64,000 bases of DNA from Dichotomicrobium thermohalophilum (GCF_003550175.1 NZ_QXDF01000001.1:1388501-1452500); one strand, 5' to 3'. Positions 21,120 to 30,793 are shown, numbered from the stretch's first letter. Notes: generated by a model not told the origin, from the letters alone. Numbers and translations: made by a program.

Positions 21120-22472
21120 CTAAACCGTGGCGTGTCGTTTTACCGCGCCCTGTCCAGCCAGATAGACATCGAAGGCGGCGGCGACCACGCGGGCGAGCGC
21201 TCGCCCCTCGGCGGTGATATGCACCTGCGCACCGTCGATCCGCGCCAGCCCGTCAGCCTCCAGCGGGCGCAGGCGCGCAAAATCTTCCGCGAAGTCCTCC
21301 TGCGTCAGGCCGAAACGCAGCGCGATTGCCTCAAGGTCGACCGCGAAGTCGCACATCAACCGCTCGATGACCGCGCGCCGCCAGATGTCCTCTGCGGACA
21401 GCTTCAGCCCCTTGGCCACGGGCAACGCTCCCTCATCGACCGCCCGCAGGTAATCGTTGGTCTGGACGACATTCTGCGCATAGCCCTGCGGCAACGCTGA
21501 GATCGCGCTCGCACCCAGCCCGATAAGCGCGTCGGCCTGATCCGTCGTGTAGCCCTGGAAGTTGCGGCGCAGGCGCCCGTTTCGGGCGGCAATGGCCAGG
21601 CTGTCGTCCGGCCGCGCGAAATGGTCGATGCCGATCGCCTGGTAACCCAGTTCTTGCAGCAGGATTCCGGCGTCCTCGGCCATGTCGAACCGCGTTTCGG
21701 GGCTAGGGAGCGCGTCCTCGTCGATCTTGCGCTGATTCTTCGCCATCCACGGCACATGCGCATAGCCGAACACCGCGATGCGGGCCGGATCGAGGTCGGC
21801 CGCGCGCTTGACCGTATCCGCAAGCATTTCGGGGGTCTGGTGCGGCAGGCCGTACATCAGGTCGAAATTGAGCGCTTCGATGCCGGCATCGCGGAGCCAG
21901 TCACACACCTGCTTCACAGTATCGAAGGGCTGAACACGGTTGATCGCAAGCTGCACCTGTGGGTCGAACTCTTGTACGCCGAGGCTGGCCCGGTTGCAGC
22001 CCATTTGTGCCAGGGCCGCGACAGTTTCCTGGTCGAGCGTGCGCGGGTCGATCTCGACGGCGATCTCGGCGTCTTGAGCGATGTCGAAGCGTTCCCGAAT
22101 GGCAGCATCCACTCGCTGGAAGTCCGCCGGCGAGAGCGTTGTCGGCGTGCCGCCGCCCCAGTGAATATGCGTGAGCGTCTGGCGGTGGCCGAGAGCGTCG
22201 GCGCGCATGTGAATTTCCTTGATCAGCCGCTCGACATAAGCCGCCACCGGGTCATAGCGCGCGACGAGCCGCATGTTGCAGCCGCAGTACCAGCACATCT
22301 TCTGACAGAACGGCACATGCAGGTAGAGCGAGAGGTTGGAGCCGGGTGCGAGGTCGGCCAGCCAGCCGCTGACCGTCTCGGCGCCAATATCGGGCGAGAA
22401 GTGCGGCGCGGTCGGGTAGCTTGTATAGCGCGGCACGCGTGCACCCAGATACTTGCGGATGGCTTCCCTCAT
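21120..22472 (-). CDS. hemN: Oxygen-independent coproporphyrinogen III oxidase
   Basis: A 450-residue radical SAM enzyme converting coproporphyrinogen III to protoporphyrinogen IX without oxygen. The [4Fe-4S] motif is HVPFCQKMCWYCGC with Cys56, Cys60 and Cys63 and an extra Cys65. This is the CxxxCxxCxC form of true HemN rather than HemW. Other matches are HWGGGTPTTLSPADF, EIDPRTL, NRASLGVQEFDPQVQ and FDLMYGLPHQT. GGAG lies 6 bases before ATG 22472. An FNR-type palindrome about 63 bases upstream predicts induction at low oxygen. Confidence 0.96.
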   Translation of the reverse strand: MREAIRKYLGARVPRYTSYPTAPHFSPDIGAETVSGWLADLAPGSNLSLYLHVPFCQKMCWYCGCNMRLVARYDPVAAYVERLIKEIHMRADALGHRQTLTHIHWGGGTPTTLSPADFQRVDAAIRERFDIAQDAEIAVEIDPRTLDQETVAALAQMGCNRASLGVQEFDPQVQLAINRVQPFDTVKQVCDWLRDAGIEALNFDLMYGLPHQTPEMLADTVKRAADLDPARIAVFGYAHVPWMAKNQRKIDEDALPSPETRFDMAEDAGILLQELGYQAIGIDHFARPDDSLAIAARNGRLRRNFQGYTTDQADALIGLGASAISALPQGYAQNVVQTNDYLRAVDEGALPVAKGLKLSAEDIWRRAVIERLMCDFAVDLEAIALRFGLTQEDFAEDFARLRPLEADGLARIDGAQVHITAEGRALARVVAAAFDVYLAGQGAVKRHATV

Positions 22473-22528
22473 CAAAGGCTCCTTTCCTGACGTTCCAGAT
22501 AGTCAATCTAACTTGACACCTGCGCGCT

Positions 22529-22542
22529 TTGACCTGAGTCAA
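22529..22542 (-). promoter_or_regulatory. FNR/FixK-type box between hemN and a fasciclin gene
   Basis: TTGACCTGAGTCAA is a perfect TTGAC-N4-GTCAA inverted repeat, matching the FNR/FixK consensus class TTGAT-N4-ATCAA with the G/C variant common in Alphaproteobacteria. For hemN, a site at -41.5 would put the start point near 22494, with GACTAT (22499-22504, minus) as a usable -10. The box also lies 138 bases before the divergent gene. A second everted pair, GTCAA and TTGAC, occurs at 22502-22517. Confidence 0.65.
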
Positions 22543-22679
22543 ATTTGGGGCCCCCGGTGCACCCTTTGTCCCGATGTGATCCAAGCCGGTGCCAAGCGCG
22601 TTGTCCTGCCGTCCCATGCAAGGAATTGCCGGCTGAGGGCGTTAACCCTTGCCGGGTTCGATCTCATGAAAGGAGGATC

Positions 22680-23177
22680 ATGATGCGTAAGGTCGTGACG
22701 GGCGCGCTTACCGCGCTGTTTATCGGTACCGCCGCGCCGGCGAACGCCGCGAATATCGTCGAAACCGCGCAGGAGGCGGGGCAGTTCGAGACGCTGATCG
22801 CCGCCGCCAAGGCCGCCGGGCTGGCTGGCGCGCTGGCCGAAGGCGACAACCTGACCGTCTTCGCGCCGACTGATGCCGCGTTCGACAAGCTGCCCGAGGG
22901 CACGGTCGAAGACCTGCTCAAGCCGGAGAACAAGGACAGGCTGGCAGCGATTCTGTCCTATCACGTGCTACCGCGCGAACTGGCCTCCAACATGCTGCCG
23001 GGTCGGCGCATCCATGTCTCGACGATCAAGGACGGCGGAGACGATATGCTCGCGGTGGAGAAGGATGCGCACACGCAGGCGGTGACCGTCGATGGCGCGA
23101 ATGTTGTGCAGGCCGATATTGAAGCCGATAACGGACTGATCCACGTCATCGACAAGGTGCTGATCCCCTCAGACTAA
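22680..23177 (+). CDS. Secreted fasciclin (FAS1) domain protein
   Basis: A 165-residue exported single FAS1-domain protein, a class linked to surface adhesion in many bacteria. The signal peptide ends near APANA-A (residue about 22). FAS1 boxes are visible: FETLIAAAKAAGL, NLTVFAPTDAAFDKLPEGTVEDLL, LAAILSYHVLPREL and ADIEADNGLIHVIDKVLIP. The start has an ideal AAAGGAGG. It diverges from hemN across an FNR-type box, so it may share oxygen control. The convergent DUF502 gene ends 22 bases after its stop. Confidence 0.92.
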   Translation: MMRKVVTGALTALFIGTAAPANAANIVETAQEAGQFETLIAAAKAAGLAGALAEGDNLTVFAPTDAAFDKLPEGTVEDLLKPENKDRLAAILSYHVLPRELASNMLPGRRIHVSTIKDGGDDMLAVEKDAHTQAVTVDGANVVQADIEADNGLIHVIDKVLIPSD

Positions 23178-23199
23178 CCCTCACTCGGCGGCACTGCGG

Positions 23200-24060
23200 C
23201 TAGACCGTCGCGGTGTCGCCATGCTTCTTCGCGGGTTCCTTCTGGCTTTCATGGCCAGCGCGGCGCGAGGCGGCCTCGATCCGCTCCGCGGCGTCTTCCA
23301 TCGTCTCCGCATACTCGGGCACGACCAGCCCTGCAGAAATGATCAGCTTGGCGGCTTCCTCGACGCTCATGTCGAGGATCTTGATGTCTCGTTCTGGCAC
23401 GAAGAGGAGGAAGCCCGAAGTCGGGTTTGGCGTTGTCGGCAGAAACACGCTGATAAGCTGGTCAGAGCCATGCCGCGCCTGGATTTCGCCGCGTGTCTCC
23501 GTCGAGATGAAGATGATCGAATAGATGCCCTTGCGTGGATATTCGATGAGGCCGACGCGCTGGAAACTGCTGCCGCTTTTTGAGAGCACCGTTTCGAAGA
23601 TTTGCTTCAGCGCGCCATAGACGTTGCGCACGATCGGCATGCGGCCCAGCATCAACTCGCCATAGCCGAAGATCGTGCGTCCGAACAGGTTGGCCGTCAG
23701 TGCGCCGATGAGCATCAGCCCGATGATGGCGATGATCAGGCCGACGCCGGGAATGTCGGGTAGGGCGGAGACGGGAAAGGGCAGGTCGAACGGCAGGTTC
23801 CGCTCGATCTCCTCCAGGCTCGGGAGCAGAGGCTTGACCCAGGCATCGACCAGATTGACGAACCACCAGACGATATAGAGCGTGATACTGACCGGACCGA
23901 CGATGATCAGACCGGTGAACAGGTAGTTGCGCAGGCGCGTGCCGATGTGGTGGCTTTCGTCCTTCTTGCCGCCGACGAAGAGCCTGGCAAGGCTGGCGCG
24001 GCGCCGGCGCGGCCGCTGCGGTCCGTGTCCGGAAGGGGGCTGCTGAGATGTTTCGTTCAT
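23200..24060 (-). CDS. DUF502 family membrane protein
   Basis: A 286-residue integral membrane protein of the DUF502 family, function unknown. A basic Arg-rich N-terminus is followed by RLRNYLFTGLIIVGPVSITLYIVWWFV (first membrane segment), a second segment PGVGLIIAIIGLMLIGALTANLFG, then the family motifs PIVRNVYGALKQIFET and RVGLIEYPRKGIYSIIFIS. A soluble tail has VFLPTTPNPTSGFLLFVP and MSVEEAAKLIISAGLV, followed by a charged end. Two transmembrane helices and a conserved soluble domain are standard for the family. Confidence 0.9.
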   Translation of the reverse strand: MNETSQQPPSGHGPQRPRRRRASLARLFVGGKKDESHHIGTRLRNYLFTGLIIVGPVSITLYIVWWFVNLVDAWVKPLLPSLEEIERNLPFDLPFPVSALPDIPGVGLIIAIIGLMLIGALTANLFGRTIFGYGELMLGRMPIVRNVYGALKQIFETVLSKSGSSFQRVGLIEYPRKGIYSIIFISTETRGEIQARHGSDQLISVFLPTTPNPTSGFLLFVPERDIKILDMSVEEAAKLIISAGLVVPEYAETMEDAAERIEAASRRAGHESQKEPAKKHGDTATV

Positions 24061-24186
24061 AACCCATCACTCATGCACACCGGGAAACCGGCGGCAACGT
24101 AATCATATTTCGTTAGAATATCAGAAAAATGCGCGGACCGCAGGCGCGTGGCCGCCTACACGGTTTTGCTGGCGCCGGGGGAAGGG

Positions 24187-25167
24187 CTAGCGGCTGGAGA
24201 CGACGAGGCAGTCCACCCCGCGCGACTTGAATGTCTGGCACATGTTGCTGGCCGCATCACGGGAGGGCTGTGGCCCAACGATGATGCGATAATAGGTATT
24301 GCCGGCGTCCGTATCGGTGCGCAGGATGCTGGGCGTCTCTCCCTGCAGCGCATCGCCAAGCAGCCGCGAAAGCCGGCGCACCTCGGACTCAGCGCCGTCG
24401 CGCGTGCCAACGGAGGCAAGCTGAACACGGTACTGCGGGCCATCTCCGCTTGCGGATGAGGTGCTGGCCGTCACGTCCGTGGTGCTCGCCGTCCAGCCGG
24501 ACGCTGCGGCGGTTTCTGTCTCGCGTTGCGACGCGGGCTCAGGCTCCTCCGAGCCGCCGAAGAGGTTGCTAAAGAACGAGCCGATGCTGTCGCTTTCCTC
24601 CCGCTCCGACTCGGCGGTTTCGACCTCGGTCTGCCAGGCGGTGGTGGGCGGGGTGTTCGACGGCTCCTGCGTCCTGGCCGGCTGACTGGTCCCAGACGCG
24701 GTCGTCTCCTCGTCCTCTGTCGAGGTCGGTATGGAGGTCGGGATGCTCGCGGTCTGCGACGGGGCCGAAGCGTCTGCCGTGGTCGGTGCGGCCTCCTCCT
24801 CCGCCAGCCCCAACTTTCCGAGGGCGGCCTGGCGGGCGGCCACGGCATCCTTGCGCTGGCTGGCGTTCAGCCCCTGAAGCCAGAGCGCGGCGTTGAAATC
24901 TGAAAGCGCCTGCGCATGACGCCCTGCCTTGGCATAGGCCTGTCCGCGCAGCAGCATCGCCTTGGCGGCGGTCCCTGAGTCTTCCGGGGCCTCTTCGAGC
25001 AGGGCGTTGAGCTGCTCGACCGCCTTGGCCGTCTCGTCCGACTGGATAAGTTTGTAGGCCTCCGACAGCTTGCGCAGGTTGTCCTTCGACTGCGCGGCCG
25101 CCGGCCCGGCCAATGCGACGGCGCAGAACAGCGCGGTGAGTGCGGCAAATAATTTCGTCAAGCGCAT
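24187..25167 (-). CDS. Secreted TPR-like protein with C-terminal SPOR domain
   Basis: A 326-residue exported protein. The signal peptide (about 1-26, ending AAAQ) is followed by a helical TPR-like region (KLSEAYKLIQSDETAKAVEQLN, AMLLRGQAYAKAGRHAQALSDFNAALWLQ). A long Ser/Thr/Glu-rich disordered linker follows, and then a C-terminal SPOR domain (QYRVQLASVGTRDGAESEVRRL to MCQTFKSRGVDCLVVSSR). SPOR domains bind denuded glycan strands, often at division sites. ATG 25167 has GGAG close upstream; the next start up (25200) would spoil the signal peptide. A second SPOR protein in this window (37903) has the closely similar ending RSVDCLVMAAR. Confidence 0.85.
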   Translation of the reverse strand: MRLTKLFAALTALFCAVALAGPAAAQSKDNLRKLSEAYKLIQSDETAKAVEQLNALLEEAPEDSGTAAKAMLLRGQAYAKAGRHAQALSDFNAALWLQGLNASQRKDAVAARQAALGKLGLAEEEAAPTTADASAPSQTASIPTSIPTSTEDEETTASGTSQPARTQEPSNTPPTTAWQTEVETAESEREESDSIGSFFSNLFGGSEEPEPASQRETETAAASGWTASTTDVTASTSSASGDGPQYRVQLASVGTRDGAESEVRRLSRLLGDALQGETPSILRTDTDAGNTYYRIIVGPQPSRDAASNMCQTFKSRGVDCLVVSSR

Positions 25168-25266
25168 GCGGCTCCGACCCAAAAGATGCAATACCGCCAA
25201 TGACGGCTTCGCTCTTTGTCAGCCAGTCAGAGCAGGAAGGCAAGACTGTGACCGGGTTCCCACAAT

Positions 25267-27087
25267 TCATTCCACAGTCACGGACTTCGCCAGGTTGCGC
25301 GGCTGGTCGACATCCGTGCCGCGCCACACCGCCGTGTGATAGGCCAGCAACTGTACCGGCAGCGCGTAGAGGATCGGCGAAACGAACTCGTGGACATCCG
25401 GCAACCGGCAGTCGGCCATGACCTCGCAGTCCGGCGCGCCGCCTGATTCGCCTGTGAGTAGCACGATCTTCCCTCCGCGAGCCGCCACCTCCTGCATGTT
25501 CGACATTGTCTTTTCGTGCGTGCGGCCCGGCGGAGCGATGACGACGACCGGCACATTCTCGTCAATGAGCGCGATCGCGCCGTGCTTCAACTCGCCTGCT
25601 GCGAACCCTTCGGCATGGATATAGGAGATTTCCTTGAGCTTGAGCGCGCCTTCCAGCGCAAGCGGATAGTTCACCCCGCGCCCCAGATAGAGCATGTCCT
25701 GGGCGTGGGAGAGCTGGTGCGCGATGTCCGCGAAGCCCTGTTCCTCGCGCAGCACCCGGCTGATCAGGCGGGGCAGCTCGACCAATGCGCCGACCAGTTC
25801 GTGCTCCAGCGCGTCGTCGATGTGGCCGCGCGCCTTCCCGGCGGCGATCGCCAGGCAGGCCAGCACCGCAAGCTGGCAGGTGAAAGCCTTGGTCGAGGCG
25901 ACCCCGATCTCCGGGCCAGCAAGGGTCGGCAGCACCACATCCGACTCGCGCGCGATCGAGGAATGCTGCACGTTGACGATCGAAGCAATGTGCTGGCGCT
26001 GCTCGCGGCAATAGCGCAGGCCGGCCAGCGTGTCCGCCGTCTCGCCGGACTGGCTGATGAAGATGGCGAGGCCGTTTTCCGGCAGCGGCGCCTCGCGGTA
26101 GCGGAATTCCGAGGCGACGTCGATCTCCACGGGCAGCCGGGCGTACTGCTCAAACCAGTATTTCGCCACCAGCCCGGCATAGAAGGCCGTGCCGCAACCG
26201 CACAGCGTCACGCGCTCGAGCGAGGCGAGATCCACCGCAAGGTTGGGGATGTCCACGCGCCTTTCGGCCAGATCGGCATAATGCGCGATGGTGTGGGCGA
26301 TGACCTCCGGCTGTTCATGGATTTCCTTGGCCATGAAATGCCGGTAGTTGCCCTTGTCGACCAGGAGCGCCGAGGCGACGCCCTTCTGCCGCGGCCGATC
26401 AACCTCCATGCCGGTTTCGTCATATATGCGCGCGCCCGCGCGCGTCATTACGGCGACATCACCCTCTTCGAGATAAGTGATCTCCCCGGTCAGCGGCGCG
26501 AGCGCGATGGCGTCGGAACCGAGATACATCTCGCCCTGGCCATGGCCCAGCGCCAACGGGCTGCCCTTGCGGGCAGCGATCATCAGGTCGTCGTGTCCGG
26601 CGAAGATGATGGCGAGGGCGAACGCGCCTTCCAGCTGGCGCAGGACAGCCTTGGTCGCAGCCTCCGGGCTTTGCCCCTTGGCGATTTCCCGGGCGAGCAG
26701 ATGTGCGATCACCTCGCTGTCGGTCTGGCTCTCCAGCGTGACCCCATCATGCTCAAGCTCACGGCGAAGCGCGGCGAAGTTCTCGATAATGCCATTATGT
26801 ACGAGCGAAACCGGTCCGGAGACGTGCGGGTGTGCGTTGATCTCGGTCGGCGCGCCGTGTGTGGCCCAGCGGGTGTGGCCGATGCCGGCCTTGCCGCTCA
26901 GGGGATGGCTGCCCAGGACGCTCTGCAACGCATCAAGCTTGCCGGGCGCGCGCCGCCGGTCGATCCGCCCATTCTCGACCGTGGCGATGCCGGCCGAGTC
27001 GTAGCCGCGATACTCCAGGCGCCGCAGTGCCTCCAGCAAGGGGGCGGCGACCGGCGCCGAGCCAAGAATTCCAACGATCCCGCACAT
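25267..27087 (-). CDS. glmS: Glutamine-fructose-6-phosphate aminotransferase
   Basis: A 606-residue enzyme making glucosamine-6-phosphate from fructose-6-phosphate and glutamine, the entry to amino-sugar synthesis. The N-terminal glutaminase starts MCGIVGILG; Cys2 becomes the catalytic N-terminal Cys after Met removal, so ATG 27087 must be the start (GGAGGG lies 9 bases upstream). The glutaminase domain has GHTRWATHG and HPHVSGPVSLVHNGIIEN. Two SIS isomerase domains follow (CGCGTAFYAGLVAKYW, FISQSGETADTL, GRGVNYPLALEGALKLKEISYIHAEG). The end PRNLAKSVTVE is canonical. glmU lies upstream on the same strand. Confidence 0.97.
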   Translation of the reverse strand: MCGIVGILGSAPVAAPLLEALRRLEYRGYDSAGIATVENGRIDRRRAPGKLDALQSVLGSHPLSGKAGIGHTRWATHGAPTEINAHPHVSGPVSLVHNGIIENFAALRRELEHDGVTLESQTDSEVIAHLLAREIAKGQSPEAATKAVLRQLEGAFALAIIFAGHDDLMIAARKGSPLALGHGQGEMYLGSDAIALAPLTGEITYLEEGDVAVMTRAGARIYDETGMEVDRPRQKGVASALLVDKGNYRHFMAKEIHEQPEVIAHTIAHYADLAERRVDIPNLAVDLASLERVTLCGCGTAFYAGLVAKYWFEQYARLPVEIDVASEFRYREAPLPENGLAIFISQSGETADTLAGLRYCREQRQHIASIVNVQHSSIARESDVVLPTLAGPEIGVASTKAFTCQLAVLACLAIAAGKARGHIDDALEHELVGALVELPRLISRVLREEQGFADIAHQLSHAQDMLYLGRGVNYPLALEGALKLKEISYIHAEGFAAGELKHGAIALIDENVPVVVIAPPGRTHEKTMSNMQEVAARGGKIVLLTGESGGAPDCEVMADCRLPDVHEFVSPILYALPVQLLAYHTAVWRGTDVDQPRNLAKSVTVE

Positions 27088-27259
27088 CGACACATCCCTC
27101 CATGCGTCTGTTCGACCGCGCAGCCAAGCGCGTTGCTGTCGATTCCGTTCCGACAGTTAACGCTGGCACTTTGAAGATTTCGTAGAATTGGCGTGATGAT
27201 TTATCTGGAATGCGGTGTTTGGCCAAATCAAAGCGCGTTACAGCCCGTTTCAGGAAGTA

Positions 27260-28609
27260 TCAGCCTTTGTCTCGACCCCGCCGCGCGTGCATGCGGTCGG
27301 CCCAGCCTTCACGCTCTTCCTGCGGCGCGCGACTGAGAGCCAGAGAGCCGGCGCTGACATCGCGGGTGATGACGCTGCCCGAGCCGATATAGGCGCGGTC
27401 GCCGATCTTCACGGGCGCGACCAAGGCGCTGTTCGAGCCGATGAACGCGCCTGCACCAATGTCGGTATGGTGTTTCTCATGGCCGTCGTAATTGCAGGTG
27501 ATGGTGCCCGCGCCGATATTCGCACCGGCACCGACCCGTGAATCGCCGATATAGGTGAGGTGGTTGACCTTCGCGTCATCCTCGATGCTGGCCTTCTTGA
27601 TCTCGACGAAATTGCCGATGCGCACGTTTTCGCCCAGTTCCGCGCCTGGGCGTAACCGGGCGAATGGACCAACGCTCGCGCCGGGGCCGACGCGTGCGCC
27701 CTCGATATGAGAGAAGCCGTTGATGCGTGCGCTGTCACCGACCGTCACGCCGGGGCCGAAAATCACGTTGGGTTCGACGACCACGTCGGGGCCGAGCACA
27801 GTGTCATAACTGAAGGTCACCGTCGCCGGATCGATCAATGTCGCGCCGCCATCCATCGCCGCGTCGCGCAGCCGCTGCTGCATCTTGGCTTCGGCGGCGG
27901 CGAGCTGTGCCCGGTCGTTCACGCCCAGGACTTCCGCTTCCTCGCCCATCGCCACGGCGACGTCATAGCCCTGTCCACGCGCCAGCGCGACCGCGTCTGT
28001 GAGGTAGTATTCGCCCTTGGCGTTGTCGTTGCCGATGCGCGGCAGCAATTCGCGGAGCGCCTCCGCCCGGAACGCCATCACCCCCGAGTTGCACTGGCGG
28101 ATCACGCGCTCATCGGCCGAGGCGTCCTTTTCTTCGCGGATGCCGATCAGCGCGCCTTCCTCATCGCGTAACAGGCGGCCATAGCCCGTCGGGTCCGCCG
28201 CGTCGAAGCCGAGCACGGCCAGCGCCGAGCCATCGCTGAGAGCCTCGCGCAGCCGCCGCAGCGTTTCCGGACGGATCATTGGCGTGTCACCGTAGAGCAC
28301 GAGCACGTCACCGTCGAACCCGGCGAAGGCTTCGCGCGCGGCGTCGACCGCGTGCGCCGTGCCGAGCTGTTCTGCCTGCACGAAGACCTGCGTATCTGCG
28401 TCGTCGGTAGCGATCGCCTCGCGCACCTGATCGCCGCTGGCGCTGATGACGACGGCAACCTCGTCAGCGCCGGCTGCGCGTGCGGCATCCAGAACATGCC
28501 CGACCATCGGCCGGCGGGCGACCTCATGAAGCACCTTGGGCCTGCGGGACTTCATGCGCGTGCCGTGTCCGGCAGCGAGGATAATGGCGAGCAATGGGCG
28601 GTCGGTCAT
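27260..28609 (-). CDS. glmU: Bifunctional GlmU uridyltransferase / acetyltransferase
   Basis: A 449-residue bifunctional enzyme that acetylates glucosamine-1-phosphate and couples it to UTP, giving UDP-GlcNAc for peptidoglycan and lipopolysaccharide. The N-terminal nucleotidyltransferase has LAAGHGTRMKSRRPK, VLYGDTPMI and the YYLTDAVALA stretch. The C-terminal left-handed beta helix shows hexapeptide repeats (VVEPNVIFGPGVTVGDSARI, GARVGPGASVGPFARLRPGA) and active-site NYDGHEKHHT. It precedes glmS by 172 bases on the same strand and both act in one pathway, so an operon is likely. It diverges from trmD across 109 bases. Confidence 0.96.
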   Translation of the reverse strand: MTDRPLLAIILAAGHGTRMKSRRPKVLHEVARRPMVGHVLDAARAAGADEVAVVISASGDQVREAIATDDADTQVFVQAEQLGTAHAVDAAREAFAGFDGDVLVLYGDTPMIRPETLRRLREALSDGSALAVLGFDAADPTGYGRLLRDEEGALIGIREEKDASADERVIRQCNSGVMAFRAEALRELLPRIGNDNAKGEYYLTDAVALARGQGYDVAVAMGEEAEVLGVNDRAQLAAAEAKMQQRLRDAAMDGGATLIDPATVTFSYDTVLGPDVVVEPNVIFGPGVTVGDSARINGFSHIEGARVGPGASVGPFARLRPGAELGENVRIGNFVEIKKASIEDDAKVNHLTYIGDSRVGAGANIGAGTITCNYDGHEKHHTDIGAGAFIGSNSALVAPVKIGDRAYIGSGSVITRDVSAGSLALSRAPQEEREGWADRMHARRGRDKG

Positions 28610-28718
28610 GGCTACGGTCCCTAGAGCGTTTCAGGCGGTTGGTTACGCTTCAGGCGCGATTATTGCAAGTTGCGGGCGGAAGGATGACACACAGGGTTGA
28701 AACGACTATCACGCGAGA

Positions 28719-29450
28719 ATGACAGAGAATTCCGATAACAGCGAAACCGTCTTGCCTGACCCTTGGCGCGCCTGCGTGCTGACGCTTTATCCGCAGATGT
28801 TTCCCGGCCCGCTCGGCGAGAGCCTGTCGGGACGCGCGCTCGGAGAGGGTGTCTGGGCGCTGGACGCGATCAATATCCGCGAGTTTGCAACCGACAAGCA
28901 CGCCTCGGTGGACGATACGCCAGCGGGCGGCGGACCGGGCATGGTCATGCGGCCGGACGTGGTGGGCGCAGCGATCGACGCAGGCCGCGCGCGCTATCCG
29001 GCGCTGCCGATTATCTATCTCTCGCCCCGCGGCAAGCCGCTGACGCAGGCGCGGGTTCGCGAGTTGAGCGCCGGGCCCGGCGCGCTCTTGCTGTGTGGCC
29101 GGTTCGAGGGGGTGGATCAGCGGGTGCTTGATGCGCGCGGGGCCGAGGAAGTCTCGATCGGCGATTATGTGCTTTCCGGCGGCGAACTGCCCGCCATGGT
29201 GCTCATCGACGCCTGCGTGCGGCTTCTGCCCGGCGTGGTCGGCGAGCGCGCGTCGCTGGCGGATGAGAGCTTCGAGGCCGGGTTGCTGGAATATCCGCAA
29301 TATACCCGTCCGCGCGTCTGGGAGGGGCGCGAAATTCCCGAGGTGTTGATGTCGGGCGATCACAAACGCATCGCGCAGTGGCGGCGCGAGCAGGCGCTGG
29401 CCTTGACGCGGGCGCGCCGGCCCGACCTGCTGGCGGACGAAGAGGCGTAA
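28719..29450 (+). CDS. trmD: tRNA (guanine-37-N1) methyltransferase TrmD
   Basis: A 243-residue SPOUT methyltransferase that makes m1G37 in tRNAs and prevents +1 frameshifting. It shows [37 protein letters not shown], the knot region [44 protein letters not shown] and [18 protein letters not shown], all TrmD hallmarks. The ribosome site before ATG 28719 is weak. trmD is normally followed by rplS; here rplS lies 6.2 kb downstream with unrelated genes between. Confidence 0.95.
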   Translation: MTENSDNSETVLPDPWRACVLTLYPQMFPGPLGESLSGRALGEGVWALDAINIREFATDKHASVDDTPAGGGPGMVMRPDVVGAAIDAGRARYPALPIIYLSPRGKPLTQARVRELSAGPGALLLCGRFEGVDQRVLDARGAEEVSIGDYVLSGGELPAMVLIDACVRLLPGVVGERASLADESFEAGLLEYPQYTRPRVWEGREIPEVLMSGDHKRIAQWRREQALALTRARRPDLLADEEA

Positions 29451-29459
29451 GAGGAACTT

Positions 29460-30677
29460 ATGCGCATCATCATCATCGGCGCAGGCGTCGCGGGCGTGAC
29501 AGCGGCCTATTATCTCGCGCGCGCCGGCCACGACGTCAAAATTCTGGATAGCCGCGACGGCAGCGGCGAGGGCACCAGCTTCGCCAATGGTGGTCAGCTC
29601 AGCTACTCCTATGTCGAGCCGATGGCGCGGCCCGAACTGGTGCCGAAGCTGCCGCGCATCATTGCAGGGCTGGAGCCGGCTTACGTCATGACGCGGCTGT
29701 TCGACCTCAAGCTGATGCGCTGGGGAATGCAGTTCCTGCGTAACTGCACGCGGGCGCGATTCCACCGTAACGCCAAGGCGGCGCTGGCGCTCAGTGTGGA
29801 GTCGCGGGACGCCATTCACGCCCTGCTTGCTGAGCATGATCTGCGCTTCGATTACAGCCGCACGGGCAAGCTGGTATTGCAGCACAGCAAAGACGCGCTT
29901 GATCACGCCGCCGAGATGATCCCGCTTAAGCGCGAGGCGGGGGTCGAGCAGCGCCGCCTGAGCCGGGAAGAGTGTATCGCGCTTGATCCGGCGCTGGAGG
30001 CCTACGGTGCGGATTTCGCGGGCGGTGTCTATGCGCCTGGCGACGAGGCGGGCGATGCCGGGGCCTTCTGCCGTGGCCTGATGGCTGTGTGCGAAAACGA
30101 GCTGGGCGTGCAGAAGCACACCGGCGTGCAGGTACGCCGGATCGTTCGGGAAAACGGCGCGATCAGTGGACTGGAGACCTCCGAGGGGCGGATGGGCGCA
30201 GACCACTACGTGCTCGCGGCCGGCCCGGATGCCGAGTCGCTCGCGCGCACGGCCGGTCTGCGGCTGCCGATCTATCCCATCAAGGGCTTCAGCATCACGC
30301 TCCCGGCGCGGCAGGGGGCGCCGGCCGTTAACATCACGGATGCGGCCAACAAGGTCGTGTTCTGCCGTCTGGGCGAGCGCTTCCGGGTGGCGGGGTTTGC
30401 CGAATTCGCGCGCGGCGACAAGCGGGTCGTTGATGCGCGCATCGCGAGGCTGACCGAAATGGCCCGGCGGCTGCTGCCTGATGCGGCGGATTACGACGCC
30501 GAGCCGCATGGCTGGGCCGGCGAGCGGCCGATGACGCCGGACGGGCTGCCGCTGGTCGGGCCGACGCGCATCAACCGGCTGTCGGTCAGCGTCGGGCACG
30601 GCATGTTCGGCTGGACCTATAGCTGCGGCGCGGGCAAGCGGCTGGCCGAACGGATCGGTCCGGCGCGAAAGCATTAA
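29460..30677 (+). CDS. dadA: D-amino acid dehydrogenase, FAD-dependent
   Basis: A 405-residue membrane-associated flavoprotein that oxidises D-amino acids (chiefly D-alanine) to 2-oxo acids and feeds electrons to quinone. The FAD-binding start is RIIIIGAGVAGVTAAYYLAR (GxGxxG at 7-12). The DadA-typical SFANGGQLSYSYVEPMA, FLRNCTRARFHRNA, GAFCRGLMAVCE and the C-terminal GHGMFGWTYSCGAGKRLAE are present. GAGGAA before ATG 29460 is a good ribosome site, 10 bases after trmD, so it may be co-transcribed. It is not next to an alanine racemase gene as in E. coli. Confidence 0.93.
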   Translation: MRIIIIGAGVAGVTAAYYLARAGHDVKILDSRDGSGEGTSFANGGQLSYSYVEPMARPELVPKLPRIIAGLEPAYVMTRLFDLKLMRWGMQFLRNCTRARFHRNAKAALALSVESRDAIHALLAEHDLRFDYSRTGKLVLQHSKDALDHAAEMIPLKREAGVEQRRLSREECIALDPALEAYGADFAGGVYAPGDEAGDAGAFCRGLMAVCENELGVQKHTGVQVRRIVRENGAISGLETSEGRMGADHYVLAAGPDAESLARTAGLRLPIYPIKGFSITLPARQGAPAVNITDAANKVVFCRLGERFRVAGFAEFARGDKRVVDARIARLTEMARRLLPDAADYDAEPHGWAGERPMTPDGLPLVGPTRINRLSVSVGHGMFGWTYSCGAGKRLAERIGPARKH

Positions 30678-30793
30678 CTCTCCGCGCGGTTTCCGATCAA
30701 TTTTGTCTCAAAATGACGCTACTCTGTTCCGAGATGGGCCGGACGCCAGGACCGGCTGCCGACCAATTGGCCGCTGATCCGATGGGGATGCAG

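Noticed and set aside
27088-27259. Possible glmS ribozyme upstream of glmS
   Set aside because: The self-cleaving glmS RNA is a Gram-positive feature. I see none of its conserved core, and glmS is probably co-transcribed with glmU.
28650-30674. 674-codon open frame on the minus strand
   Set aside because: It is antisense to both trmD and dadA, which are clear family members. No domain is recognisable in it.
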